Below, piece by piece: positions 1 to 8,505 of a stretch of DNA of 64,000 nt. The notes under the pieces are model-generated. The model was not told the origin of the DNA. It ran no database searches and saw only the letters and a program-made list of their open reading frames with translations. This stretch comes from Streptomyces filipinensis. Lineage in GTDB: Bacteria > Actinomycetota > Actinomycetes > Streptomycetales > Streptomycetaceae. The position numbers were made by a program, and so were the translations under genes. Every line of letters starts with the position of its first letter. Position 1 is the first letter of the stretch. Location: assembly GCF_014649495.1 (NCBI RefSeq), contig NZ_BMTD01000005.1:383432-447431 (forward strand), in the 5' to 3' direction.

Positions 1-2
1 CA

Positions 3-200
3 GGCGGCCGCCTGGTGTTTCACGTGTTCGCCGCGCTGGCGGAGTTCATCCGAGAGCGCATCGTGCAGGACACCCACGAGGGCCTAGCGGCAGCACGGGC
101 ACGGGGCGAGCGCCTCGGCCGCCCGCCCGCCATGACGGAGGACCCTGTGCGCCCCGCTCGCGCCCTGCTTGCGCAGCCGAAGAACACGATCACCTCGTCG
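3..200 (+). pseudogene. Serine recombinase (resolvase/invertase) C-terminal fragment
   Basis: Read from base 3, the frame gives the end of a resolvase/invertase catalytic domain and its long helix (AALAEFIRERIV, then GLAAARARGERLGRPP) and the start of the DNA-binding tail. Homology stops near 'LLAQPKNTITS' and the frame runs on into sequence antisense to the next gene, so the helix-turn-helix is missing. The 5' part lies outside the window. It is most likely a decayed mobile-element recombinase; the domain call is firm and the activity is very doubtful. Confidence 0.7.
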
Positions 201-246
201 AGCACTCGCTGGAGCGGTGGCTGTGGCGGGTGGGGCCGGGGGTGGG

Positions 247-3200
247 TCAGGCGCCCGCGTGCAGGTACCCGGCCCAGAGCGACGGGGTGCCGGGGAACTC
301 GTCGCGCAGCGCCAGGACCGACGTCCGGAGCGCGGCCGCGGAGCGGGCGCAGTGCAGGCCCTCGGCGTCCGACAAGGACGCGTAGAAGCCCTTCGCCACC
401 GTCGCCGAGATCACGTCGTCCACTTCCCACAGCGTGCCCACCACATGCCGGAAACCGGCCAGTTGGAACGCGCTGGTCAGGTGGATGGCCTCGTCCAGGA
501 GATCCGACGCGGCGGTGTACGTCGTCCGGCAGGCCGACAGATAGGCCAGCTCGGCCCGCTCCAGCGCCACAGAGGCGACTCCGGCGACGGTCAGCGCGCT
601 CGTCTCGTGGTCCCACAGCAGCAGTCGGCTGCGCGAGGGATCGACGGCATCGGTGACCGCATGACACGCCAGGTGGATCACCCGGGCGTCGATGAGCCCG
701 GCCAGGACCGCCGCCCGCGTGGCCGTACCGGTGACGACCGTCGGGTCCGGCAGCACCGCCGCCACCGCGTCCGCCTCCTCTGAGGCCCCGAACAGTGGAG
801 GGGCACCCGGGGTGGCCGGCATGGCGACGATCAGCGAGCACCCGGGTCCGCCACCGGCCGGCCGCGGGCGTCGGGCGTGCCGCAGGGCACGGATCGTGGG
901 CGTGTAGGAGGACACGACCCGGTCCAGGACCGTACGGTCACCGCCCCCGGCGGATTCGGCGTGGTGCCCGGCGGCGTGCAGCGGCAGCGAGCCCAGCAGG
1001 CCGCCGGGGGACCACCACACACGGGGCGGCTCGCCGCCGCGCCCGGAACCCGGGCCGATGCCCAACGCCAGCAGGACCGGCTCCGCGGCCACGTCCCAGA
1101 GCCACCCCAGGATGCCGCTCAGGGTCCGCTGCGCCTCCCGTTGGGCAGGCCAGTCGGTCTCCGGGTCCGCGACGACGGCGAGCGTGTGGTGGAAGAGGTC
1201 GGCCTGTGAGGTCAGCTCCGTGTGCGTGAGGCGGGGCAGCGGCAGGTGCCGCACACCGCCGCTGGTGACCAGGAGGGCGTCGCAGCGTGCCTCGGCGCAG
1301 TTGAACACCACGATCGGTCCCGCTTCCGCCGTGGCGAGGAGCGCTTCGGGCTCCGGCGGCCGGGCGAACGAGGCGAAGCCCTCCAGGCCGCGGATCTCCT
1401 CGATCGTGGCCGTGAGTTCGGTGGCGGCCCGGGGGCGGTCCAGGGTCCCGTCGTCCTCGCTGTCGAGGAGGTTGCGCAGGTGTACGAAGCGGTCGGCGAG
1501 CCCGGGATGGCTTTGCCGCAGGTCCGAGATGTCACCGCGGGTGTCCAGCATCTGGCTGAGGAGGACCGTGCGCCCCTGTTCCAGGCTCTGGAGGGCGCTG
1601 CGCGCGGCGTACGGCAGGAGGGGCAGGTACGGCACGTCCGGGTGCCGCTGCTCACCCGCGTCGAGGGCCGCGGCCGCGGTGAAGGTGACCAGGGCTGAGT
1701 GGTCCTTCACCGCGTGTTGCTGATCGGCCCGCGCGATCCGGCGCGGGGCGGCGAGGGGGATCAGTTCGACTGCGTACTCCAGGAGCTCGAGAGCGGCCAG
1801 CACGTCCACGGGATAGAGCGTGACCGCGGCCGCCTGTGCCGAGCGGATGCGATGGGATGCCGCGAGGGTCTCGCTGCCGGCCGCCTTTTCGAGATCGGTG
1901 ACGGCCTCCACGATGCTGAAGGGGATCACCGTCCTGTCAGTGAGCTCGCTGAACGCCCGGAACATCGCGTCCGGTTCGGTCGCCTCGGCCTGTTCCTTGT
2001 GGGCGATCCCCAGGTTGTGGTGGAACATCCCGAGGGCGGCGTGGTCGGGCGGTGCGAGGTCGACGACGCGTCGGCACAGGGCGACGAGGTCGTCCACATC
2101 GACCCGTTCGGGATTTCGCCGCCGCTCCTCCAGGAGCGCGCCCACCAAAGAGGTGAGCGTCGGCAGCGCGACCGGATCGTTCGCCGGTACCGCGTCGGCG
2201 GCGCGCCGTGCGTGCACGAGGGCCTCGTCCAGATCGGCCGGTCCGCCGCTGTGGTCATAACGGCGCAGGAGCGCGCTGCTGAGCCCCGACAGCACGATCG
2301 GCGTCTCGGATTCGTCCGGTTCGCACGACTCCACCGCGCGCCGCAGCAGGTCCACGGCCTCGTCCAGTTGTGTGGAGTCACGGGTGCGGTCGAAGAGCTG
2401 ATGGAGTGCGAAACCGAGCCCGTGCAGCTCCCGGGTCCTGATGGCAGCGGCAGTGGCGTGCAGCCGCCGCAGCGTCCGCACGGCGTCGTTCAGGTCGTCG
2501 AGGCTGCCGGTGCGGGCGCCCCGTTCGGCCAGGGCCGTGCCGAGGTGGTACAGGGCGTCCACCCCGACGGGGCCGTGGAGCTGGTCCTCACCCACGGCGC
2601 GCACGGCCTCGCGGTCGCGGTCGACCGCCTCGTCCAACGCGGCGAGGTCCCCGGTGTGCTGGTAGAGGTAGACCAGCGACATGCCGAGCTGCACCAGCAC
2701 ATCGGGGCGTGCGGGATGGACGTCCGGGGCCGCCCCGAGCGCCATGCGGCAGGCGGCGACCGCCTCCCGGAGTGCGTCGAGCCCCTGGCCTGCGCGGTAC
2801 CGGGCGCGGTGCACCTGGGCGGCCAGCCAGCCGAACAACAGCACGCCGTCGGCCGAGGACACCTCGCGGACGGCGGCCGAACCCAGAAGCTCAGCGGCCT
2901 CGTCGAGGTCCTCGGGCCGGCGCGAGAGGACGTACCGGAACCACAGGGCCCGGGGGAGCGCCCGGGTCAGGACGGCCCGGAGGTGGGGCGGCGCCTGGTG
3001 GCCGTCCCGGTCGGCCAGTCCGGCACGGATCACCGTGACGGCCCGCTCCACCGTGACGGCCCGTTCCACGTCATCGGCGGCAGGCTGCCGCTCGATGCGC
3101 TCCAGGCGGGCGATGGCCAGTTTACGGAGAAGGTCCCAGCGGAGGGTGATGTCGTCGTCGGGCATGAGGGCCAGCGCCTGCTCGTAGGCGTCGACCACGA

Positions 3201-4263
3201 CGTCCAGATCGTCCGGCCGTTGATCGCGCTGGTACCGCAGCCAGTAGGCGTGGGCCTGCCTCATCGTCACGTACGCACGTTCGTGCACCGTGTATGTGTC
3301 TGGCCCCTCGCGCTGAAGCGCCGTCCACTGCCGGATCGCCTCGTCCAGGTCCGCCCTGTCGGCGCCCGTCGTGAAGCGCTCCTCCAGGCCTTCCGCCACC
3401 GCCTCCCGCGCGTAGGAGCGCAACTCGGGGAAGTCCAGGACCGCGCGGCCCGCCGCCAGCACGTCGTCCCACCGGTGTTCCGCCCGCGCACGAAGGACCC
3501 GGTCCCGCAGCAACGAGGTGAGCATCCCCATGAGACCGTCCCGGCCAGCGGTGGTGAGGGGCTCCCGCAGTGCGAGGACGCACGCCTCGAACGCGCTACG
3601 CAGATCGTTAGCGGATCCGGTGAGCCCGTGGCGACGGGCCAGGGCGATGGCGAGGTTGCCCCGGATGCCCGGCCCGCTCGGGTGGCCGGCCGGCGTGACC
3701 CGCGCGGCCCGGCTCAGGAGGCCGATGGCCTGTAACAAAGCAGTGACGTCGCCCAGGACGTCGTACCGCGCGTACAGCACCGTTCCCAAGCCGCCCAGAT
3801 GGACGCCGTACTGGTCGTTGTCCCGGTCGGCGTGCTCCAGCAGGAACCAGCACCATGCGGCGAGCTCGGACAGGTTCTCTCCGACGTCGCCCTCGCCGGT
3901 GAGGGCCTGGGCGAGCTGGGTGTCCACGTGCGTGCTGTACGCGTCCGCGATCTCCGTCCTGAGACCGTCGGGGATGAGGAACATCCGCTCGGGGAAGAAG
4001 TGCGGAGCCAGCATACGCACCGCGTCGTCGAGATCGGACTGCGCGCCGTGCCGTTCGTACCGGTGCCAATACAGATGGCCGAGGACAGCCGTGACTTGCT
4101 CGTTCGTGGGATCGTCGGCGACCAGCCGTGCCAGGTCGGCCATCAAGGCGGGGTCCGGGTCGGGGGAGGGCCCCGCCCCCAGCGTCTGCAGGGCCCGCAC
4201 GGCCCGCGCCAGCAGCTCGTCACGTGATTCCCGGCCCGGCTCGCCCACCACAGTCGCCCCCAA
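247..4263 (-). CDS. TPR-repeat CHAT-domain protease
   Basis: A 1338-residue protein. Roughly residues 30-900 are helical TPR-like repeats (recurring LDEAVDLLRRAV-type motifs every 40-50 residues). The C-terminal 300 residues form a CHAT domain, a caspase/separase-clan peptidase fold. The catalytic pair is visible: His about 1201 in HLACHA and Cys about 1245 in YLSACRT, followed by the usual GTLWEVDD segment. Cytoplasmic; no signal peptide. CHAT-TPR proteins of actinobacteria have been linked by comparative genomics to biological-conflict systems and regulated proteolysis, but the substrate is unknown. It is transcribed divergently from a small protein and a membrane protein only 67 bp away, which suggests one functional module. 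The start is uncertain: TTG at 4263, or GTG at 4251 or 4248. High confidence for the domain, moderate for the conflict role. Confidence 0.9.
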   Translation of the reverse strand: MGATVVGEPGRESRDELLARAVRALQTLGAGPSPDPDPALMADLARLVADDPTNEQVTAVLGHLYWHRYERHGAQSDLDDAVRMLAPHFFPERMFLIPDGLRTEIADAYSTHVDTQLAQALTGEGDVGENLSELAAWCWFLLEHADRDNDQYGVHLGGLGTVLYARYDVLGDVTALLQAIGLLSRAARVTPAGHPSGPGIRGNLAIALARRHGLTGSANDLRSAFEACVLALREPLTTAGRDGLMGMLTSLLRDRVLRARAEHRWDDVLAAGRAVLDFPELRSYAREAVAEGLEERFTTGADRADLDEAIRQWTALQREGPDTYTVHERAYVTMRQAHAYWLRYQRDQRPDDLDVVVDAYEQALALMPDDDITLRWDLLRKLAIARLERIERQPAADDVERAVTVERAVTVIRAGLADRDGHQAPPHLRAVLTRALPRALWFRYVLSRRPEDLDEAAELLGSAAVREVSSADGVLLFGWLAAQVHRARYRAGQGLDALREAVAACRMALGAAPDVHPARPDVLVQLGMSLVYLYQHTGDLAALDEAVDRDREAVRAVGEDQLHGPVGVDALYHLGTALAERGARTGSLDDLNDAVRTLRRLHATAAAIRTRELHGLGFALHQLFDRTRDSTQLDEAVDLLRRAVESCEPDESETPIVLSGLSSALLRRYDHSGGPADLDEALVHARRAADAVPANDPVALPTLTSLVGALLEERRRNPERVDVDDLVALCRRVVDLAPPDHAALGMFHHNLGIAHKEQAEATEPDAMFRAFSELTDRTVIPFSIVEAVTDLEKAAGSETLAASHRIRSAQAAAVTLYPVDVLAALELLEYAVELIPLAAPRRIARADQQHAVKDHSALVTFTAAAALDAGEQRHPDVPYLPLLPYAARSALQSLEQGRTVLLSQMLDTRGDISDLRQSHPGLADRFVHLRNLLDSEDDGTLDRPRAATELTATIEEIRGLEGFASFARPPEPEALLATAEAGPIVVFNCAEARCDALLVTSGGVRHLPLPRLTHTELTSQADLFHHTLAVVADPETDWPAQREAQRTLSGILGWLWDVAAEPVLLALGIGPGSGRGGEPPRVWWSPGGLLGSLPLHAAGHHAESAGGGDRTVLDRVVSSYTPTIRALRHARRPRPAGGGPGCSLIVAMPATPGAPPLFGASEEADAVAAVLPDPTVVTGTATRAAVLAGLIDARVIHLACHAVTDAVDPSRSRLLLWDHETSALTVAGVASVALERAELAYLSACRTTYTAASDLLDEAIHLTSAFQLAGFRHVVGTLWEVDDVISATVAKGFYASLSDAEGLHCARSAAALRTSVLALRDEFPGTPSLWAGYLHAGA

Positions 4264-4330
4264 CTAACTTCTACCGCCGCCCCATTCATGCATGATGCCC
4301 TGAAAGCACCAGTGCGCGGAGGGAGTCGGG

Positions 4331-4729
4331 ATGACGGAGGAAGAATCGACCGCAAGGGTCAGGCGAGGCCTGTCGTACGTCTGCGAACACCTCGACGCGC
4401 TGCGCGAACACCTGGCCGAACTGGGCCGGACCGAGGAACTCGACCGGTTGAAGCGAGCCGTCGTCGAGGGGAACGAGGACCCCGCGACGCCGCTCGACGC
4501 CATCGACCGGATCGTTCGCGCGGACGGCGACGCGCGCGGCGCCTACGGGGCGAGCGCCCGCACGGTCCCCGAGCCCGGGCCCGTCGGCGTGGGGGCCGCC
4601 GCCGAAGCCGATGTCGCCTTCCTCTGCCCCCTGGGCGCCTGCGCACGCGTGGAGTGGGCGGAGCCCACGATGCGGGAGGCCCCGCGCTGCCGGATGGGCG
4701 GGGTTCCGCTGCGCTGGGTCAAGGGCTGA
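4331..4729 (+). CDS. Small helical protein with C-terminal Cys motif
   Basis: A 132-residue protein with a good Shine-Dalgarno (GGAGGGAG) before the ATG. Residues 5-50 are charged and helical (YVCEHLDALREHLAELGR). A Gly/Pro-rich linker follows, then a short tail with FLCPLGACARVEW and PRCRMGGVPLRWV, three Cys that could form part of a metal site. I recognise no enzyme. Similar small proteins sit next to CHAT-TPR proteases in Streptomyces, and small helical partners have been described for CHAT conflict systems. I infer it is a partner or substrate of the divergent protease. The next ATG lies 1 bp past its stop, so the two are almost certainly co-transcribed. Confidence 0.75.
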   Translation: MTEEESTARVRRGLSYVCEHLDALREHLAELGRTEELDRLKRAVVEGNEDPATPLDAIDRIVRADGDARGAYGASARTVPEPGPVGVGAAAEADVAFLCPLGACARVEWAEPTMREAPRCRMGGVPLRWVKG

Positions 4730-4730
4730 G

Positions 4731-5684
4731 ATGGGCGGCCTGCTGACGGAGCTGGGCAAACGCCTGACGGAGCGGTGGATGTCCCTGCTGGTGCTCCCAG
4801 GCGCGCTGTTCCTGGCCGCCGCCTTCGCCGCCTGGACGCTCGGCCACGCCCACGCCGTCGACCTGGACCTCCTGGTCGGCGAGGCACAGGCGTGGCGCCC
4901 GGCGCCCGGTGCGGGAGCCGGAGCACGGCTCGCGGTGCTCCTCCTGGTCGTGGCGCTGCTGGCCGCCGCCGTGGGCCTCGTGGCCCAGACGCTCGGCTCA
5001 CTCGTGGAGCGCCTGTGGTTCGCGGCCGACTGGGGCTCCTGGCCCCGGCCGCTGCGTGCCCTCGCGCGGTGGCGGGTGGCCAGGCGCCGGCAGCGGCGCG
5101 CCGGTGCCGTGGCTGCGTACGAGCGGGAGCGGCGGCGTTCCGGTGAGCTGCTGGCCTCCGGCACGCCTGGCGGCGGGACGGACCTGGGGCCGGCCCGGCT
5201 CGCCGTGGCCCGCGTCTCGCCCGAGGAGCCCCATCGGCCCACCTGGTCCGGTGACCGGATGCACGCGGTCACCCTGCGCCTCGCCCGCGACCTGGACCTG
5301 GACCTGGCCACGGTGTGGCCCGCCTTGTGGCAGCTCCTCCCGGACGCCCCGCGCCAGCAGATCGAAACGGCCCGCGAAGCCCTCGAACGGGCCACCACCC
5401 TGGTGGCCTGGGCGGTCCTGTACGCGGTCCTCGCGGTCTGGTGGTGGCCCGCGCTGCCTCTGGCCGTCGCCACGTACGTCACCGCCCGGCTTCGTATCCG
5501 CAGCGGTGTGGACGCCTACGCGGCCCTCATCGAGGCGTCGGTCCACGTGTACGTCGCCGAACTGGCCGAGCGCCTGCACGTGCCCGCCCAGGGGGTCGTC
5601 GGCAGGCGCACAGGCTGGGAGGTCACCTGCCTGTTGCAGGGCAAGCGTCACCTCATCGACCTGACGGCCCACGAACCCCAGTAG
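4731..5684 (+). CDS. Multi-pass membrane protein of the CHAT module
   Basis: Starting at the ATG 1 bp after the preceding stop gives 317 residues. Hydrophobic segments lie at about 20-40 (LLVLPGALFLAAAFAAW) and 62-85 (LAVLLLVVALLAAAVGLVAQ), with two more at about 220-255 (AWAVLYAVLAVWWWPALPLAV). An Arg-rich cytosolic loop (ARRRQRRAGAV) sits between the pairs. No catalytic motif is seen. Coupling to the Cys-containing small protein and the divergent CHAT protease suggests a membrane effector or anchor. A pore-forming or membrane-damaging role after proteolytic activation is a reasonable guess but only that. Confidence 0.75.
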   Translation: MGGLLTELGKRLTERWMSLLVLPGALFLAAAFAAWTLGHAHAVDLDLLVGEAQAWRPAPGAGAGARLAVLLLVVALLAAAVGLVAQTLGSLVERLWFAADWGSWPRPLRALARWRVARRRQRRAGAVAAYERERRRSGELLASGTPGGGTDLGPARLAVARVSPEEPHRPTWSGDRMHAVTLRLARDLDLDLATVWPALWQLLPDAPRQQIETAREALERATTLVAWAVLYAVLAVWWWPALPLAVATYVTARLRIRSGVDAYAALIEASVHVYVAELAERLHVPAQGVVGRRTGWEVTCLLQGKRHLIDLTAHEPQ

Positions 5685-5829
5685 TCAGCGCCGGCCGGGC
5701 GGCGGGGGAGACGGTCGACCGCCCTGGCCGTACGAGGTGTCCTCCGGACGACTGGTTTGCTGACCACCGGCAGCGTTTGCAGCAGGTGATGGATTACTGG
5801 GCCGTTCGTCGGCGGGGTAAAGGTCTGGC

Positions 5830-6524
5830 CGCCATTAAGAGGTGGGTTGCCTGGACTGGTGCGTTGGTCCCCTTGTGGGCGATCCGGCCGTGCAGCCCTC
5901 GCTCGCCGAGCAGGGCGCGAGAGTTGGCCGAGTCGTAGCCGGCGTCGAGGTGCACGGTGATCTCGTCGGGCAGTGGTCCAAGTCGGGTAAACGATCCAGA
6001 GTTGGAGCCAGGAGCGGCGAGTCGTGACAGTTGGCGCCGGCCAGGACACGGCCGACGGGGATGCCGTAGCCGTCGGTCATGCCTGAACGCTTCATGCCCT
6101 GCTTGCCCCGGTCGACCGGTGAGCGTCCGGCCGCTTCACCGCCGCCGGGGGCCTTGGTGATGGCGCCGTCCACGGCGATCTGGTCGACGACGAGGCCGAC
6201 GACGCGGTCGTAGGCGTCGAGCGCGATCTGCTTCAGCCGGGCGAACAGCTTCAGATGTATCCACTCGTCGCGGCGGTTGCGGATCGTGGTGGCCGAGCAA
6301 GTGGAGTCCGCAATCGCCTCGTAGGAGCAGCCGAAGCGAAGGACTTGCAGGAGCTTGTCGAACACGATCCTGTCGCTGCGTCGGTGGCAGCCCAACGGGT
6401 GGGCCGGATCGAACTCGTGCCGTTGCGGCAGCAGTGCGGTGAATTGGTCCCACAGCGGTTCGGTCAGCCATGATGGCAGCGCGGGCACAGGTCTCCCTGA
6501 TGAACAGAGCGTCGCAATCCCCAT
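5830..6524 (-). pseudogene. IS5-family transposase, frameshifted and truncated
   Basis: The minus strand encodes a familiar IS5-family transposase: LPSWLTEPLWDQFTALLPQR, then CSYEAIADSTCSATTIRNRR and GRSPVDRGKQGMKRSGMTDG. Near 5975 the frame shifts by one base; the next frame resumes ITVHLDAGYDS and GERGLHGRIAHKGTNAP. Homology ends at about 5833, so the HVERTN-type C terminus with the last catalytic Glu is gone. Non-functional relic. No partner terminal repeat was found. Confidence 0.85.
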
Positions 6525-6616
6525 CTGCTGGCGTCCGCCGCCCTCTATCTGTGCGACCGAGAGCAGCGTTCGTCGACTCGCCGCAGGCCCCGCTCGTGCG
6601 CACCAGGATGAGTGGG

Positions 6617-7291
6617 TCAGCGGACCGTGCCATCTCCCAGTTGCCCGGCCCACTCCAGCAGTTCGCGTTCGGCCAGGCTGGTGCCCAGCCAGTCGTGGTC
6701 GAGGTCGGCTCCTGAAAGGGACGGTACGACTGCGACGTAGAGCCCGGCAGCGCGCGCTGAGGCAATGCCCGTGGCCGAGTCTTCGAACGCGACGGAGCAC
6801 TTCGGGGGCACACCGAGCGTCTCGCATGCCGTGAGGTAGAGATCTGGTGCGGGCTTGGGGGAGCGCACTTCGTCGGCGGCGAACGTGTGGGTGAAGTAGT
6901 CGGCGAGGCCGGCCGACCACAGTGCCATGTCCAGCAGTTCCCGGGGGCTGTTGCTGGCGACAGCGACGGGTACGGCTGCCCGGCAGGCGCGCAGCAATTC
7001 CGCTGCCCCGGGGAGGGCTGCGGCGCCCCGGGCCAGTTCCTTGCGAACCCTTTCGAGGAGTTCGGCGGCGAGTTCGGCGCCGGCGCCGGGGCGTCCGAGG
7101 TATTCGGCTATGGCCTCGCCGGCGTCCTCCACGGTGCGGCCGATGACCAGGGCTTTCTGTTCGGGGCCGAAGGGGTGGCCGTGTGCTGCGAAGATGGCCG
7201 TTTCCGCAACGGTCCAGCACGTTTCCGTGTCGACCAGCAAGCCGTCGCAGTCGAAGACCACCGCCTCGGCGCTGGTGAGGAGCGTGCCCAT
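6617..7291 (-). CDS. HAD-superfamily sugar-phosphate phosphatase
   Basis: A 224-residue HAD subfamily I protein of the beta-phosphoglucomutase/phosphatase type. HAD motif I is VVFDCDGLLVDTE (nucleophile Asp14, Asp16); motif II is the Ser in VAVASNSP; motif III/IV is KPAPDLYL then AFEDSATGI. A cap domain lies between residues 20 and 85. The ATG at 7291 has a strong AAAGGA Shine-Dalgarno. Cytosolic; it probably dephosphorylates a small phosphorylated metabolite, substrate unknown. It lies 80 bp downstream of a LysE-type exporter on the same strand and could be co-transcribed with it. Confidence 0.88.
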   Translation of the reverse strand: MGTLLTSAEAVVFDCDGLLVDTETCWTVAETAIFAAHGHPFGPEQKALVIGRTVEDAGEAIAEYLGRPGAGAELAAELLERVRKELARGAAALPGAAELLRACRAAVPVAVASNSPRELLDMALWSAGLADYFTHTFAADEVRSPKPAPDLYLTACETLGVPPKCSVAFEDSATGIASARAAGLYVAVVPSLSGADLDHDWLGTSLAERELLEWAGQLGDGTVR

Positions 7292-7371
7292 GCAGATGTC
7301 CTTTCGCTTCAGGTGGCGCAGGTGCCCGTTCGGCGGCTGTCGGAGCGCCTGCGGTTGCGTCGCCTGGTGCC

Positions 7372-8031
7372 TTACTGTCCGAGCGCGAGCCGGATGCCGA
7401 AGGCGGCGATGACCGTGCCGGTGATGCGGTCGAGGTAGCGGCGAGCCGAGGGCCGTTGCAAGCGGTCTCGGAGCGCGTGCGCGAAGGCGATCAGCGCGCA
7501 GGCCCAGATGACGGCCAGGAGGATGTGCACACCAGCCAGGAGCACGCCTGGAGCGAGGTGCGAGGCGCCGGCGGGGATGAACTGTGGGAGCACCGCAACA
7601 TAGAAGGCGCCCATCTTCGGGTTGAGGAGATTGGTCACGAACCCTTGCCGCCATCCGCCGAGCAGGAGGTCGTCGGCCCCTGTCCTGGTCTCGCCCTCGC
7701 GCCGGGCCCCCGCTGACGGCCGGCTCTGGCTCGATGAGTGGCGCCGGGTGGCCCACAGCAGTCTGCCGCCCATCCACACCAGGTATGCGGCCCCGGCCCA
7801 GCGAAGAGCCTCGTACCCGAGGCGAGACGCGGTCAGCAGTGCAGTCACTCCGAGCGAGGTGAGCACGCCCCAGACCAGCGTGCCGCTCTGGATGCCGAGG
7901 ACCACGCCCCAGGCGCGACGTCGGTGTCCGAGCGCCGCGGTGCGCAGGATGAGGGTGGTGTCCAGTCCGGGAGTAAGCGTGAGAAGTCCCACCATCAGGG
8001 CGAAAGTGCCTATTGCGTCTGGGGTGATCAT
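7372..8031 (-). CDS. LysE/RhtB-family amino-acid exporter
   Basis: A 219-residue membrane protein with about six hydrophobic segments. The family N-terminal signature is clear (MVGLLTLTPGLDTTLILRTA, the G-x3-TPG-D region), as is the central LLNPKMGAFYVAVLPQF loop. LysE/RhtB proteins export amino acids or related small metabolites. ATG 8031 is preferred over TTG 8037. A perfect palindrome lies about 40 bp upstream, suggesting transcriptional control by a dimeric regulator; no regulator gene is adjacent. Confident family call; substrate unknown. Confidence 0.88.
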   Translation of the reverse strand: MITPDAIGTFALMVGLLTLTPGLDTTLILRTAALGHRRRAWGVVLGIQSGTLVWGVLTSLGVTALLTASRLGYEALRWAGAAYLVWMGGRLLWATRRHSSSQSRPSAGARREGETRTGADDLLLGGWRQGFVTNLLNPKMGAFYVAVLPQFIPAGASHLAPGVLLAGVHILLAVIWACALIAFAHALRDRLQRPSARRYLDRITGTVIAAFGIRLALGQ

Positions 8032-8069
8032 GAGCAATCACCCTAGGTGGGGAGCCGCGGGTCGTCCAT

Positions 8070-8095
8070 ATTCCTGCCCGATATCGGGCAGGAAT
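8070..8095. promoter_or_regulatory. Perfect 26-bp palindrome upstream of LysE gene
   Basis: ATTCCTGCCCG, central ATAT, then CGGGCAGGAAT: 11-bp arms with no mismatch. It sits 39 bp before the exporter ATG, where an operator would be. Only one transcribed gene faces it and no T-run follows, so an operator is more likely than a terminator. Confidence 0.6.
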
Positions 8096-8318
8096 TGTGG
8101 TATTCGACTCCGGACTTGTGCATCGCACCTCACGATGGCGTGTCCGGGATGCGCCTCAAGCGATGGGGTAAGCCGGTCAGTCTGGACTCGATTGGGATGA
8201 GGGTCTCTACGGTCACGCCGGCAGTACAGGTACAGGCCCTCCGGTGATCACGGAGCGTCACGACTCCATGATCTCCGAGACCTGTGCCGGCTTTGCTGCC
8301 GAGCTCCACCACCGCGCC
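8096..8318. other. Gene-free gap with decayed coding relic
   Basis: No intact gene. A short + strand frame ending with the stop at 8318-8320 reads ITERHDSMISETCAGFAAEL, which looks like a real protein tail. It is not open upstream and I could not assign it to a family. Confidence 0.3.
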
Positions 8319-8345
8319 TAGTGCTGTGACCGGGAAGGTTCACCG
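8319..8345 (+). repeat. IS630-type terminal repeat (solo left end)
   Basis: Begins TAGTGCTGTGACCGGG and continues AAGGTTCACCG. Compared with the inverted right end of the IS630 at 10604-10630, 23 of 27 bases match, including the TA target dinucleotide. It lies 1.07 kb outside the transposase-proximal end, so the LLM oxidoreductase gene sits between two IS630-like ends. Confidence 0.75.
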
Positions 8346-8505
8346 TGTTGTGGAGTTCGCGGCGTTGGTCAGCGATCACCGCACCGGGTGACGAGCGATC
8401 CGCCGCCTCCCGGCCGGGATGAATACGGGTGGTGTGGGAGTTGGGTGTGGCGACAGGTCAGGTGATCGTCGTGTCGCCACCGGACTGCAACCGAAAGGCA
8501 ACCTC

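Noticed and set aside
1699..3735. Long open frame on + strand opposite the CHAT gene
   Set aside because: Codon-shadow of the minus-strand TPR-CHAT gene: low-complexity, no family and no ribosome site.
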